Assembly (NCBI GenBank): GCA_945946745.1
Contig: CAMEWZ010000022.1
Coordinates: forward strand, 1-15,243
Source: an uncultured Clostridia bacterium
GTDB lineage: Bacteria > Bacillota > Clostridia > Oscillospirales > Oscillospiraceae
Length of the DNA: 15,243 nucleotides
Direction of reading: 5' to 3'
This document shows positions 6,723 through 13,784 of the stretch, one piece after another. The translations under genes and the position numbers were made by a program. Below the pieces are notes generated by a model. That model had not been told where the DNA came from. It was given only the letters and a program-made list of their open reading frames with translations, and searched no databases. Positions within the stretch are counted from its first letter, which is position 1; each line of letters opens with the position of its first letter.

Positions 6723-7537
6723 AACGCGCCAACCGCTTCATCACCATTCTGATTTTTATTTTCCTGTATATCCCCATGGCGGTGCTGATCGTGGCGTCCT
6801 TCAATACCGGCAAGGACATCACCCAGTTCCAGGGCTTCACGCTGAACCAGTATGCCCGCCTGTTCCAGGACAGCGGTCTGCTCAAGCTGCTGGGTAACTC
6901 TCTGATCGTCTCCGTGCTGGCCAGCTTCATCGCCACGGCCTTCGGCACCGTGGCGGCGGTGGGCATTCACAACTTGAACCCCCGGATGCGCAAGGCCGCT
7001 ATGACCTTGACCAACATCCCCATGACCAACCCGGACATCGTCACCGGTGTGTCATTGTCGCTGCTGTTTGTCTTTGTGGGCACCCAGCTGCTGGGCCAGC
7101 GGAACAGCTTGACCTTCTGGACGCTGCTCATCGCCCACATAACGTTTAACCTGCCCTATGTGATCTTAAACGTCATGCCCAAGCTGAAGCAGATGGATTC
7201 GTCACTTACCGACGCGGCCATGGACTTGGGCTGCACCCATGTGCAGGCCTTTTTCAAGGTGACCCTGCATGAGATCATGCCCGGCATCGTATCCGGCGCC
7301 ATTATGGCCTTTACCATGAGTTTGGACGACTTCGTCATCAGCTATTTTGTCAGCGGTCTGGATTTTGTGACGCTTCCGGTGGAGATTTATTCCTACACCA
7401 AAAAGCCTCTGCATCCCAAGATCTACGCCATGTTCACATTGTTGTTCCTGCTGATTCTGGTGCTGATGGTGGCCATGAATTTGATCCAGCTCTATGCCGA
7501 CAAGAAAAAAACAGCTTCCCACCGCGCTGGGATGTAA
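6719..7537 (+). CDS. potC: Spermidine/putrescine ABC transporter permease
   Basis: The second permease subunit, 272 residues, which pairs with the upstream permease to form the membrane pore. The N-terminus (8-28) is a clear membrane segment containing the FLYIPM found in PotC/PotI proteins. The docking loop DAAMDLGCTHVQAFFKVTLH (165-184) is followed by the conserved SLDDFVISYF (201-210). The last membrane segment (about 237-257) is followed by a basic tail. The ATG overlaps the TGA of potB. The stop codon is 15 bases before the binding-protein gene, which has its own ribosome site. Confidence 0.92.
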   Translation: MKRANRFITILIFIFLYIPMAVLIVASFNTGKDITQFQGFTLNQYARLFQDSGLLKLLGNSLIVSVLASFIATAFGTVAAVGIHNLNPRMRKAAMTLTNIPMTNPDIVTGVSLSLLFVFVGTQLLGQRNSLTFWTLLIAHITFNLPYVILNVMPKLKQMDSSLTDAAMDLGCTHVQAFFKVTLHEIMPGIVSGAIMAFTMSLDDFVISYFVSGLDFVTLPVEIYSYTKKPLHPKIYAMFTLLFLLILVLMVAMNLIQLYADKKKTASHRAGM

Positions 7538-7552
7538 AAGGAGAAAAAGAAG

Positions 7553-8632
7553 ATGAAAAAAGCAATCTGCCTGTTTCTGGCCCTGTGCCTGACCTTTGGC
7601 TGCGCCGCCATGCTCTCCGGCTGCGGCAGCAGCAAGGATACCACCACCCTGTACGTCTACAACTGGGGTCAGTATATCTCCGAGGGGGATGACGGCTCCC
7701 TGGACGTGATCGCGGCCTTCGAGGAGGCCTACCCCAACATCAAGGTGCAGTATTCCACCTATGACTCCAACGAGATCATGTACTCCAAGCTCAGCAACGG
7801 CGGCATTACCGTGGACGTGATCATCCCCTCCGACTATATGGTCGGCCGGATGCGCCAGGAGGGAATGCTGATGGAGCTGAATTTCGACAATATCCCCAAC
7901 TATCAGTATATTGACGAAAGCTACAAGAACACCTCCTATGACCCGGAGAACAAGTATTCCGTCCCCTACACCTGGGGCACCGTGGGCATCATCTACAACA
8001 CCAAGTATGTGGACGAGGCGGATGTCACTGGCTGGGAGCTGCTGTGGAATGAGAAGTACGCCGGAAAGATTCTGATGTTCGACAACTCCCGGGACGCCTT
8101 CGGCATTGCCGAGTACCTGCTGGGCTATGACGTCAACACCACCGACGAAGCGGAGCTGAAGGCCTGCGCCGACAAGCTTGCCCAGCAGAAGCCCGTGGTG
8201 CAGCAGTACGTCATGGATCAGATTTTCGACGCCATGGAAAACGAGGAGGCCTGGATCGCCCCCTACTATGCCGGCGATTATCTGACCATGGTGGAGGAAA
8301 ACCCAGACCTTGCCTTCTATCAGCCCCAGGAGCAGGGCTTCAACATCTTCATCGACGCCCTGTGCATCCCCACCTGCTGCCAGGAGAAGGAGGCAGCGGA
8401 ACTGTTCATCAACTTCCTGTGCGACCCGGAGATCTGCGCTGCCAATTTGGATTCCCTGGGCTACAGTGTCCCCATGACCGAGGCCAAGCAGTACCTGGAT
8501 CCGGAGCAGGCGAAAAACCCCATCGCCTATCCCAGCGAGGAGACGCTGCGCAACGCCACCAGCTTTAACTACCTGCCGGAGGAGACCTCCCGCTATATGG
8601 AAAGCCTGTTCATGGAAGTACGCAACGGCTGA
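7553..8632 (+). CDS. potD: Polyamine-binding lipoprotein of the Pot transporter
   Basis: An extracellular substrate-binding lipoprotein, 359 residues. A signal peptide leads to the lipobox LSGC, with lipidated Cys24, as expected for a Gram-positive binding protein tethered to the membrane. The mature part starts with TLYVYNWGQYIS, the usual PotD/PotF opening with the pocket Trp (38). It also shows VDVIIPSDYMV (87-97), WGTVGIIYNT (141-150), DNSRDAFG (177-184), a Trp at 234 in EEAWIAPYY, and Asp268 in FIDALCIP. Aligned by eye to E. coli PotD, Asp268 fits the amine-binding Asp257, while Trp255 appears as Phe266. Spermidine versus putrescine preference cannot be settled. The ATG has AAGGAG about nine bases upstream. 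A terminator follows, making this the last gene of the operon. Confidence 0.94.
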   Translation: MKKAICLFLALCLTFGCAAMLSGCGSSKDTTTLYVYNWGQYISEGDDGSLDVIAAFEEAYPNIKVQYSTYDSNEIMYSKLSNGGITVDVIIPSDYMVGRMRQEGMLMELNFDNIPNYQYIDESYKNTSYDPENKYSVPYTWGTVGIIYNTKYVDEADVTGWELLWNEKYAGKILMFDNSRDAFGIAEYLLGYDVNTTDEAELKACADKLAQQKPVVQQYVMDQIFDAMENEEAWIAPYYAGDYLTMVEENPDLAFYQPQEQGFNIFIDALCIPTCCQEKEAAELFINFLCDPEICAANLDSLGYSVPMTEAKQYLDPEQAKNPIAYPSEETLRNATSFNYLPEETSRYMESLFMEVRNG

Positions 8633-8647
8633 TCCCCCAACACAAAC

Positions 8648-8684
8648 ATGCCCGCCGCTTGCATTCGCGGCGGGCATTCTATTT
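8648..8684 (+). terminator. Terminator of the potABCD operon
   Basis: A perfect 11-bp GC-rich stem (8648-8658 with 8667-8677) with an 8-base loop, followed by TCTATTT. It starts 16 bases past the potD stop codon. Confidence 0.85.
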
Positions 8685-8882
8685 GCGCAACGGGAAAACC
8701 CCGATGCCAAAGGCACCGGGGTTCCCGCGAAAGAGTTTGGAAAGAAGAGAGGTAGAAAAGAGGATCTACGGAGTGGAAAGGAGCGGCTCACGGCTTCCGC
8801 AACCTTTCTGTTATTAAGATACGTTTTGGTTTTGAACACCTCATAACGGAATTGAAAACAAAAAACGACAAATTTGTGAACA
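8685..8882. other. Non-coding stretch: long hairpin and purine-rich tract
   Basis: An imperfect hairpin spans 8691-8727: CGGG/CCCG and AA/TT outside, CCCCG/CGGGG, then TGCC/GGCA around an AAA loop, with one 2-base bulge and one mismatch. It has no U-tract. Positions about 8728-8785 are strongly purine-rich on the plus strand, and 8810-8880 are AT-rich. I find no open frame with a plausible ribosome site and no recognisable RNA family. A cis-encoded RNA cannot be excluded. Confidence 0.4.
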
Positions 8883-8980
8883 CGGCGGCGTGCCGCCGCT
8901 GTCAATGCGTGCCCGGGCTGGGCAATATTCGTTACACCCCTGGGTACCGCTCGGTATCGTTACGGCGGTACAAATTGTAA
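8883..8980 (+). repeat. Modular intergenic repeat, copy 1
   Basis: A GC hairpin (CGGCGGC/GCCGCCG, 8883-8898) is followed by CAATGCGTGC (8903-8912), a TATTCGTTAC segment, CTCGGTATCG (8950-8959) and a short AAATTGTAA end. The same order of blocks occurs at 12514-12613 in the same orientation and, inverted and with an insertion, at 9121-9283. No gene function is supported. Confidence 0.75.
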
Positions 8981-8995
8981 TTTTTCGCGCAGCAG

Positions 8996-9096
8996 CCTTG
9001 GCTCCCCCTATGGGGGAGCTGGCACGGCGTTAGCCGTGACTGAGAGGGCCCTCTCCGCCCCCTTCGGGGGCACCTCTCCCATAGGGAGAGGCAAGG
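8996..9096. mobile_element. MITE-like element with terminal inverted repeats
   Basis: About 101 bp. The left end (CCTTGGCTCCCCCTATGGGG) and the reverse complement of the right end (CCTTGCCTCTCCCTATGGGA) match at 17 of 20 positions, and the match continues a few bases inward. Inside are further hairpins: CACGGC/GCCGTG, GAGAGGG/CCCTCTC and GCCCCC/GGGGGC. It encodes nothing. I recall similar CTCCCT...AGGGAG intergenic elements as very common in Clostridia. I do not see a clear target-site duplication. It sits between the two inverted copies of the modular repeat. Confidence 0.65.
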
Positions 9097-9120
9097 GGCT
9101 GACCAAGAAACACCAATTTA

Positions 9121-9283
9121 GCACATGATTACCAGGGGAACGATACCGAGCCGTGGTGCTCCGCGCAGCGAATCAAAAATATCTATGATTGCCAGTGGCA
9201 ATCATACCATAATTTTCACCCAAAGGCGTAACGAATACCACCCAGCCCGGGCACGCATTGTCTGCGGCGACTCGCCGCCGCAG
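9121..9283 (-). repeat. Modular intergenic repeat, copy 2 (inverted)
   Basis: Read on the minus strand it opens with a hairpin (CTGCGGCG/CGCCGCAG, 9262-9283), then CAATGCGTGC and a TATTCGTTAC segment. CTCGGTATCG (9141-9150) comes only after an extra block of about 65 bp, absent from copies 1 and 3 at that place. The extra block carries a perfect dyad with 10-bp arms around one base (9185-9205). Its 17-bp core, GATTGCCAGTGGCAATC, recurs exactly at 12664-12680. Confidence 0.75.
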
Positions 9284-9295
9284 GCAAACGGCCGC

Positions 9296-10309
9296 TTACT
9301 CGGAATACCGCCCGCCCTTGTGGCTGGCACTGCGGAACACCAGGGCGCCAATCAGCAGCAGCGTCAGCACTGCGGCAATGAGCACCACGCCGATCCAACC
9401 GTCACCGCCTACCTTCTGGACTACCGTCTCCGGCTCCGTTTCCTGGGTGGTCTCCGGCTGGGTTTCTTCAGTCGTGGGAATGGTGGTTGGCTCCGTAGTC
9501 GGGTCCGTTGTCGGCTCGGTGGTGGGTTCGGTGGTGGGTTCCGTAGTAGGCTCCGTGGTGGGCTCGGTAGCCGGTTCCGTCACCGCCACAGCCACCGCCG
9601 CTTCGGTGGGCGCCTCGGTGGGTTCCTCCGTCTGCGTAGCCTGCTTGGTGTCCTTGGTCTCCTCTGTGGACTCTGCTTCTTCCTCCGCCAGCTTAGCCGC
9701 CACAGCGGAAGCGTCAAAATTGCCCATCATGACCCCCAGTTTTCCGCCGTAGCTGCTGACCAGGACGGAATAGGAATCCCAGGGCCAGGGATTGTTGGTG
9801 GGATAGAATACCGCGATGTAGTTGCCCGTCCACAGGCAGCTGTCGTTGAACCGGGGCATCCCGCCATCGCAGTACACGTATTTCAAATCTTCACAGCCCC
9901 GGAAGGCCTCCTTGCCAAAGGTGCGGAAGGTGGCGGGCAAATGGATATAGTCCAAATCCTTGCAGCCGTAGAAGGCCCGCTCGCCGATCGCCACCAAGGC
10001 GTCGCCAAAGTCCACCGTCTCGATCCGGTCGCAGCCGGAGAAGGCGCCGTCGCAGATCTTGGTAATACCGCCGGAGAGCACCACGTTTTCGATATGATCC
10101 TTATGCTCCAGCCAGGGGGCGTCGGTGATCTCCCCGCTGCCTGTGATGGTCAGGGTGTAGCCATCCAATGACCAGGAGATTCCCTCGCCGCAGGTGCCGC
10201 TGGCAATGTTCCGGTTCAGCACCGAGGTGTTGGCCGCGGCAGCCCCGGGCGAGAGCATCAGCACCACCAGGCAAACCACCAAACAATTTACAATCCACTG
10301 TTTCTTCAT
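9296..10309 (-). CDS. Secreted, membrane-anchored BspA-like leucine-rich-repeat protein
   Basis: 337 residues, predicted surface-exposed. In order: a signal peptide (1 to about 26, ending GAAAA), then a CGEGISWSLDGYTLTITGSG module (40-59) typical of Clostridia surface proteins. Three LRR_5/BspA-type repeats of about 23 residues follow, with the recurrent AF-x-G-C pattern (89-93, 112-116, 135-139). Then come a small domain to about 200, an Ala/Glu-rich linker, nine Thr-Glu-Pro-Thr units (244-279), a Thr/Glu-rich spacer, one membrane helix (about 305-325) and a short basic tail. There is no LPxTG motif, so anchoring is by the C-terminal helix. The stalk resembles a wall-spanning spacer. The ATG at 10307-10309 has a GGAAGG site about ten bases upstream and a strong promoter. 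Binding partner unknown; adhesion or host interaction is only suggested by the BspA family. Confidence 0.88.
   Translation of the reverse strand: MKKQWIVNCLVVCLVVLMLSPGAAAANTSVLNRNIASGTCGEGISWSLDGYTLTITGSGEITDAPWLEHKDHIENVVLSGGITKICDGAFSGCDRIETVDFGDALVAIGERAFYGCKDLDYIHLPATFRTFGKEAFRGCEDLKYVYCDGGMPRFNDSCLWTGNYIAVFYPTNNPWPWDSYSVLVSSYGGKLGVMMGNFDASAVAAKLAEEEAESTEETKDTKQATQTEEPTEAPTEAAVAVAVTEPATEPTTEPTTEPTTEPTTEPTTDPTTEPTTIPTTEETQPETTQETEPETVVQKVGGDGWIGVVLIAAVLTLLLIGALVFRSASHKGGRYSE
9473..9580 (-). repeat. Tandem 12-bp repeat encoding the TEPT stalk
   Basis: Nine consecutive 12-bp units encode TEPA, five TEPT, TDPT, TEPT and TIPT. The units differ mostly at third codon positions while keeping the amino acids, so the stalk appears to be under protein-level selection. 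Repeats of this kind can change length by slippage; whether they do so here needs comparison between strains. Confidence 0.85.
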
Positions 10310-10338
10310 AAACTATGTATCCTTCCTTTCCGACGGAT

Positions 10339-10368
10339 ATTCTACACAAAAGACAGACAGGCTGTCAA
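10339..10368 (-). promoter_or_regulatory. Promoter of the surface-protein gene
   Basis: On the minus strand a perfect -35 TTGACA (10363-10368), an 18-bp spacer and a -10 TAGAAT (10339-10344). A second TTGACA lies just upstream (10370-10375), ending next to the recG stop codon, so the gene has its own start of transcription although it follows recG on the same strand. Confidence 0.75.
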
Positions 10369-10377
10369 CTGTCAACG

Positions 10378-12426
10378 TTAATTCATTGTCCCCTCCGCCC
10401 GCTGGAACAGCTCGCCGATCCGCTGGCGCAGGGCTGCGGCCTCCGGCGTATCGGAAGACCCGTATTCTTCAATCCATTGGGCCGATGCCGTCTGGGCATC
10501 CTTCAGCGTCTCCAGATCAAAGCTCAGATCCGCCACCCGAAAGGCGGGCAGACCCGACTGGCGGGAACCGAAGAAATCTCCCGGGCCCCGCAGCTTTAAG
10601 TCCTCCTCGGCGATCCGGAAGCCATCGGTGGTTTTGCACAGGGCCTTCAGCCGCTGCACTGTCTCGGGGTTGCGGTTGTGGGTGGTAAGAATGCAGTAGC
10701 TTTTGGCGCTGCCCCGGCCCACCCGGCCCCGAAGCTGATGAAGCTGGCTCAAGCCGAAGCGATCCGCGTCCTCGATGACCATCAGTGTGGCATTGGGCAC
10801 GTCTACCCCCACCTCGATCACCGTGGTGGCCACCATCACGTCGGCCTCCCCTCGGGCAAAGGCCGCCATGGCCGCCTCCTTCTCCCCGCCCTTCATCTGC
10901 CCATGAAGCAGGGAAATCCGCAGATCGGGAAACACCGTCTGCTGTAAGGTTTCCGCCCAGGCTGTGGCGGCTTTTACCCCCAACTCCTGGTTTTCCTCCA
11001 CTGCCGGGCAGACCACAAAGCACTGATGCCCTTCCTCCACCTGCTTGCGGATGAAGGCGTTGATTCTGGCCCGGTAGCTTTCCCCCACCAGGAAGGTCTC
11101 CACCGTCTCCCGACCCGGGGGCAGCTCGTCCAGAATGGACACATCCAGATCTCCGTACATCAGCAGCGCCAGCGTCCGGGGAATAGGCGTGGCGGACATC
11201 ACCAGCAGATGGGGATCCTCCCCTTTGGCGGAAAGCCTGCCCCGCTGCCCCACGCCGAAGCGGTGCTGCTCGTCGGCGATCACCAGCCCCAGGCTGCGAA
11301 ACTGGGTGGCATCCGTCAGCAGCGCGTGGGTACCCACCGCCACTTGGATCTCGCCGGAGGCCAGGGCCTCCCGAACCAGCCGCTTCTGCTTCACCGTCAT
11401 GGAGCCGGTGAGCAGACCGACTTGGATGCCCAGGGGCGCGAACAGCGTTTCCAGGGAGGCAAAATGCTGCTCCGCCAAAATCTCCGTGGGTGCCATCAGC
11501 GCCGCCTGTCTGCCGTTGCGAACCGCGCAGTAAATCGCCGCGGCGGCCACCATGGTCTTGCCGCTGCCCACGTCCCCCTGCACCAGCCGGTTCATGGGTA
11601 CGCCCTTCTGATAATCCCCCAGGATATCCCCAATCGCCCGTTTCTGAGCGCCGGTCAGGGCAAAGGGCAGGGCGGCAAAAAACGGCTCCATGTTCAAATC
11701 GGTGTAGGCCGCCGTCCTTTTTTCCGCCCGGCTGGCCCGCATCAGAGACAGCCCCGCGGAGAACAGGAAGAATTCCTCAAAAACCAGCCGCTTTTTTGCC
11801 TGCTCCGCCTCCGCCATGGATTCCGGCTCGTGGATGGCCCGGTAGGCCCGCTCCGCCGGAAGGATGCCATATCGCCGGCGAACCGTCTGCGGCAATATTT
11901 CCTCCGGCGGGTCGCAGATGGCCAGGGCCTGCCGCACCGCCCGCAAAATGGCGGCGTTGCTCAGCCCGGCGGTCAGCGGGTAGATGGGGAGTATCCGCCG
12001 GGTGGTCACCGGCGGGGAATCCGGCGGCTCAAAGGTGGGGTTTGTCATATTGTAGCCAATGAAATCCCCAGAAACCGCTCCATAAAAGATGTATTCCTTC
12101 CCATATTGCAGCTGCTCCGCCGCGAATTTGGAATTGAAGAAGGTCAGATTCAGCCGGGCTGTGGCATCCGCCACCTGCACCTTGGTAATGTCCAGCCCCT
12201 TGCGGATGTGAGAGGTGCGAGGGGTATTCATCACCATGGCCCGGAAGCAGGCAGGCACATCCGGCTCCAGCTTTTCAATGGGCACCAGCCTTGTCCGATC
12301 CTCATACCCCCGGGGGAAATGGCAGATCAGATCTCGGAGGGTGAAGATATTCAGATTTGCAAACTGCTTGGCCCTGGCTGGGCCGACACCCTTGAGGATG
12401 GTCACAGGATCGGAAAGCCGTGCCAT
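10378..12426 (-). CDS. recG: ATP-dependent DNA helicase RecG
   Basis: A branch-migration helicase that remodels stalled forks and Holliday junctions; 682 residues, full length for RecG. I start at ATG 12424-12426, with GGAGGTG about five bases upstream; an in-frame ATG at 12483 lies upstream of the promoter. The N-terminal wedge/OB-fold part (to about 250) includes the LKGVGPARAKQF helix-hairpin segment. Helicase motifs: Walker A GDVGSGKT (284-291), the DEQH box (385-388, the RecG form of DEAH), SATPIPRT (411-418), the C-terminal helicase lobe with the conserved ATTVIEVGVDVPNA, and QLRGRVGRG (564-572). The C-terminal RecG segment GPGDFFGSRQSGLP is present. No motif is damaged. The gene is monocistronic or may run on into the surface-protein gene, with no strong terminator between. 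Confidence 0.96.
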   Translation of the reverse strand: MARLSDPVTILKGVGPARAKQFANLNIFTLRDLICHFPRGYEDRTRLVPIEKLEPDVPACFRAMVMNTPRTSHIRKGLDITKVQVADATARLNLTFFNSKFAAEQLQYGKEYIFYGAVSGDFIGYNMTNPTFEPPDSPPVTTRRILPIYPLTAGLSNAAILRAVRQALAICDPPEEILPQTVRRRYGILPAERAYRAIHEPESMAEAEQAKKRLVFEEFFLFSAGLSLMRASRAEKRTAAYTDLNMEPFFAALPFALTGAQKRAIGDILGDYQKGVPMNRLVQGDVGSGKTMVAAAAIYCAVRNGRQAALMAPTEILAEQHFASLETLFAPLGIQVGLLTGSMTVKQKRLVREALASGEIQVAVGTHALLTDATQFRSLGLVIADEQHRFGVGQRGRLSAKGEDPHLLVMSATPIPRTLALLMYGDLDVSILDELPPGRETVETFLVGESYRARINAFIRKQVEEGHQCFVVCPAVEENQELGVKAATAWAETLQQTVFPDLRISLLHGQMKGGEKEAAMAAFARGEADVMVATTVIEVGVDVPNATLMVIEDADRFGLSQLHQLRGRVGRGSAKSYCILTTHNRNPETVQRLKALCKTTDGFRIAEEDLKLRGPGDFFGSRQSGLPAFRVADLSFDLETLKDAQTASAQWIEEYGSSDTPEAAALRQRIGELFQRAEGTMN

Positions 12427-12454
12427 TTTCTCACCTCCGGGAAATGTTTCCTTT

Positions 12455-12483
12455 ATTATACGCAAAATGTCGGCATAAAGCAA
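12455..12483 (-). promoter_or_regulatory. recG promoter
   Basis: On the minus strand a perfect -10 TATAAT (12455-12460), a 17-bp spacer and a weak -35 TTGCTT (12478-12483). The leader before recG is about 20 bases. Confidence 0.65.
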
Positions 12484-12513
12484 TGAATTTCTTCCACGGC
12501 TTTTCGACAGCCT

Positions 12514-12613
12514 TTGTCAGCGGCGAGTCGCCGCTGACAATGCGTGCGCCAGCTGGGAGGTATTTGTTACACTCTAGGGTATCGCTCGGTATCGTTACTG
12601 CGGTAAATTGTAA
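12514..12613 (+). repeat. Modular intergenic repeat, copy 3
   Basis: It opens with a perfect dyad of 13-bp arms around one base (12514-12540), which contains the first bases of CAATGCGTGC. A TATTTGTTAC segment, CTCGGTATCG (12585-12594), GTTACTGCGGTA and AAATTGTAA follow. The blocks and spacing match copy 1 (8883-8980) with scattered substitutions. It occupies the recG-mscS divergent gap and is preceded by TTTTCGACAG (12501-12510), also found at 104-113. Confidence 0.75.
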
Positions 12614-12730
12614 CAGCCAACGCCTCCCCTTTTCGGAGAGGTGCGCCGCCGCAAGGCGGCTCTGATTGCCAGTGGCAATCCTACACCAGCCGACCCACGC
12701 ATTCGCTGCGGGCCGTGAGCGCAAATTCGC
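12614..12730. repeat. Repeat-derived hairpin block before mscS
   Basis: It holds a CTCCCC...GGAGAGGTG segment (12624-12643) resembling a worn end of the MITE-like element at 8996-9096, and a GCCGCC/GGCGGC hairpin with a GCAA loop (12645-12660). It also holds the dyad GATTGCCAGTGGCAATC (12664-12680), identical to that in copy 2. No gene is present. It continues the repeat mosaic up to the mscS promoter. Confidence 0.55.
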
Positions 12731-12759
12731 TTGCCAATTGCGGCAACTGCCGCTATAAT
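12731..12759 (+). promoter_or_regulatory. mscS promoter
   Basis: -35 TTGCCA (12731-12736), a 17-bp spacer and a perfect -10 TATAAT (12754-12759). The -35 is part of a TTGCC/GGCAA inverted repeat (12731-12746) that could bind a regulator. The transcript start would be about 28 bases before the ATG. Confidence 0.8.
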
Positions 12760-12793
12760 AGTTCCACGGAATTTCACACAAGGAGAGATACGT

Positions 12794-13594
12794 ATGCTGC
12801 AAACGGTAAGCAAATTTCTGGACAGCGCCCTGTTCCGCCGGTTCTGTTCCGCTCTGATCATTCTGGCCATTGGTGTGCTGGCCATTCGGATCATCACCAA
12901 GCTGCTGGAAAAAACCCTGGAAAAATCCCGTCTGGAAAAAGCCGCCCATCGCTTGATTACCTCGTTGTCCAAGGCCGCGCTGTATATCCTGCTGGGTCTG
13001 ATCACCGCGTCCACCCTGGGGCTGGATGTGTCCAGTATCGTGGCCCTTGCCAGCGTGCTGACCCTGGCCCTTTCCCTGGCGCTGCAAAACATGTTGTCCA
13101 ACGTCATCGGGGGCTTTACCATCCTGTACACCCACCCCTTCCACTCCGGAGATTTTGTGGAAATCAGCGGCCAGTCCGGCACCGTGCAGGAGATCAACAT
13201 GACCTACACCATGCTGGCCACGCCGGACAACAAGCTGGTGTCCCTGCCCAACAGCGCCGTGGTGGCCGCCCAGGTGGTAAACTACACCACCCTGGGCACC
13301 CGCCGGGTGGACATCCCAGTGTCCGCCGGATACGATGCCCCCACCCAGAAGGTTCTCGACGCGCTCATCCAGGTGGGGACGATGGACAATGTGCTTCTGG
13401 AGCCCGCCCCCAGTGCGGTGATTCTGAACTATGGGGACAGCGCCATTGACTACAGCCTGCGGCTTTGGGTCAAAAGCGCAGACTACTGGGACGTTTATTT
13501 CACGGCCACCCAGCGGGTCAAGGACATCTTCGATGCCCAGGGAATCCCCATGACCTACCCCCATCTCAATGTCCATCTGGACAAATTGCCTTAA
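12794..13594 (+). CDS. mscS: MscS-family mechanosensitive ion channel
   Basis: A membrane channel that opens under tension to release solutes on osmotic downshock; 266 residues, close to E. coli MscS. Three membrane segments: about 17-37, 56-76 and 80-110. The third is Ala/Leu-rich and runs into LQNMLSNVIGGF (97-108), the pore helix and its bend. The cytoplasmic beta domain follows, with PFHSGDFVEI (115-124), GTVQEI (129-134) and LPNS (151-154), then the alpha/beta C-terminal part ending in HLNVHLDKLP. ATG 12794 is chosen for its AAGGAG site about eight bases upstream; a TTG in frame at 12731 lies within the promoter. A weak ATTGCC/GGCAAT hairpin overlaps the stop codon. The next strong terminator is at 13697-13755. 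Confidence 0.93.
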   Translation: MLQTVSKFLDSALFRRFCSALIILAIGVLAIRIITKLLEKTLEKSRLEKAAHRLITSLSKAALYILLGLITASTLGLDVSSIVALASVLTLALSLALQNMLSNVIGGFTILYTHPFHSGDFVEISGQSGTVQEINMTYTMLATPDNKLVSLPNSAVVAAQVVNYTTLGTRRVDIPVSAGYDAPTQKVLDALIQVGTMDNVLLEPAPSAVILNYGDSAIDYSLRLWVKSADYWDVYFTATQRVKDIFDAQGIPMTYPHLNVHLDKLP

Positions 13595-13638
13595 GAATCG
13601 GCAATCTGTCTAATTCTTTGGTGGATGTATCCAAAAAA

Positions 13639-13655
13639 TTTCATCTGCTTTCATC
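13639..13655 (+). promoter_or_regulatory. TTTCATC direct repeats upstream of the gltB promoter
   Basis: Two TTTCATC heptamers (13639-13645 and 13649-13655) at an exact 10-bp period end three bases before the gltB -35. One helical turn apart and next to the -35, they fit an activator-binding site. No regulator can be named. Confidence 0.35.
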
Positions 13656-13658
13656 CTA

Positions 13659-13687
13659 TTGCCAAAACGGAAGTCCTATGATATAGT
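13659..13687 (+). promoter_or_regulatory. gltB promoter
   Basis: -35 TTGCCA (13659-13664), a 17-bp spacer and a -10 TATAGT (13682-13687). The expected start is near 13694, only a few bases before the terminator-like hairpin at 13697. Confidence 0.75.
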
Positions 13688-13696
13688 ATGCAGGAG

Positions 13697-13755
13697 AGCA
13701 AAGGCGTTCTTGCATGGGAGTGGTCTACCCATGCAAGAACGCCTTGCTGTTTTTT
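13697..13755 (+). terminator. Intrinsic terminator or attenuator at the 5' end of the gltB transcript
   Basis: A perfect 18-bp stem (13701-13718 with 13728-13745) closes the 9-base loop AGTGGTCTA. With one bulged A it extends to 13697 and 13748. One G and then six T (13750-13755) follow, a classic intrinsic terminator. It can stop mscS transcripts, but it also lies between the gltB promoter and the gltB ATG at 13785, so gltB transcripts must pass it. Confidence 0.85.
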
Positions 13756-13784
13756 ACCCGATTTTGGGGAGAGGAGACAACGCC

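Noticed and set aside
7202..8905. 567-codon open frame antisense to potC and potD
   Set aside because: It mirrors two well-supported genes, is rich in His, Gly and Val as expected of a GC-rich shadow frame, and has no ribosome site or recognisable domain.
9473..9580. CRISPR-like regular repeats
   Set aside because: The 12-bp units are contiguous, without spacers, and encode the TEPT stalk of a protein.
11026..12486. 486-codon open frame antisense to recG
   Set aside because: Low-complexity His/Gln/Gly/Pro composition and full overlap with an intact RecG; it arises from codon bias on the other strand.
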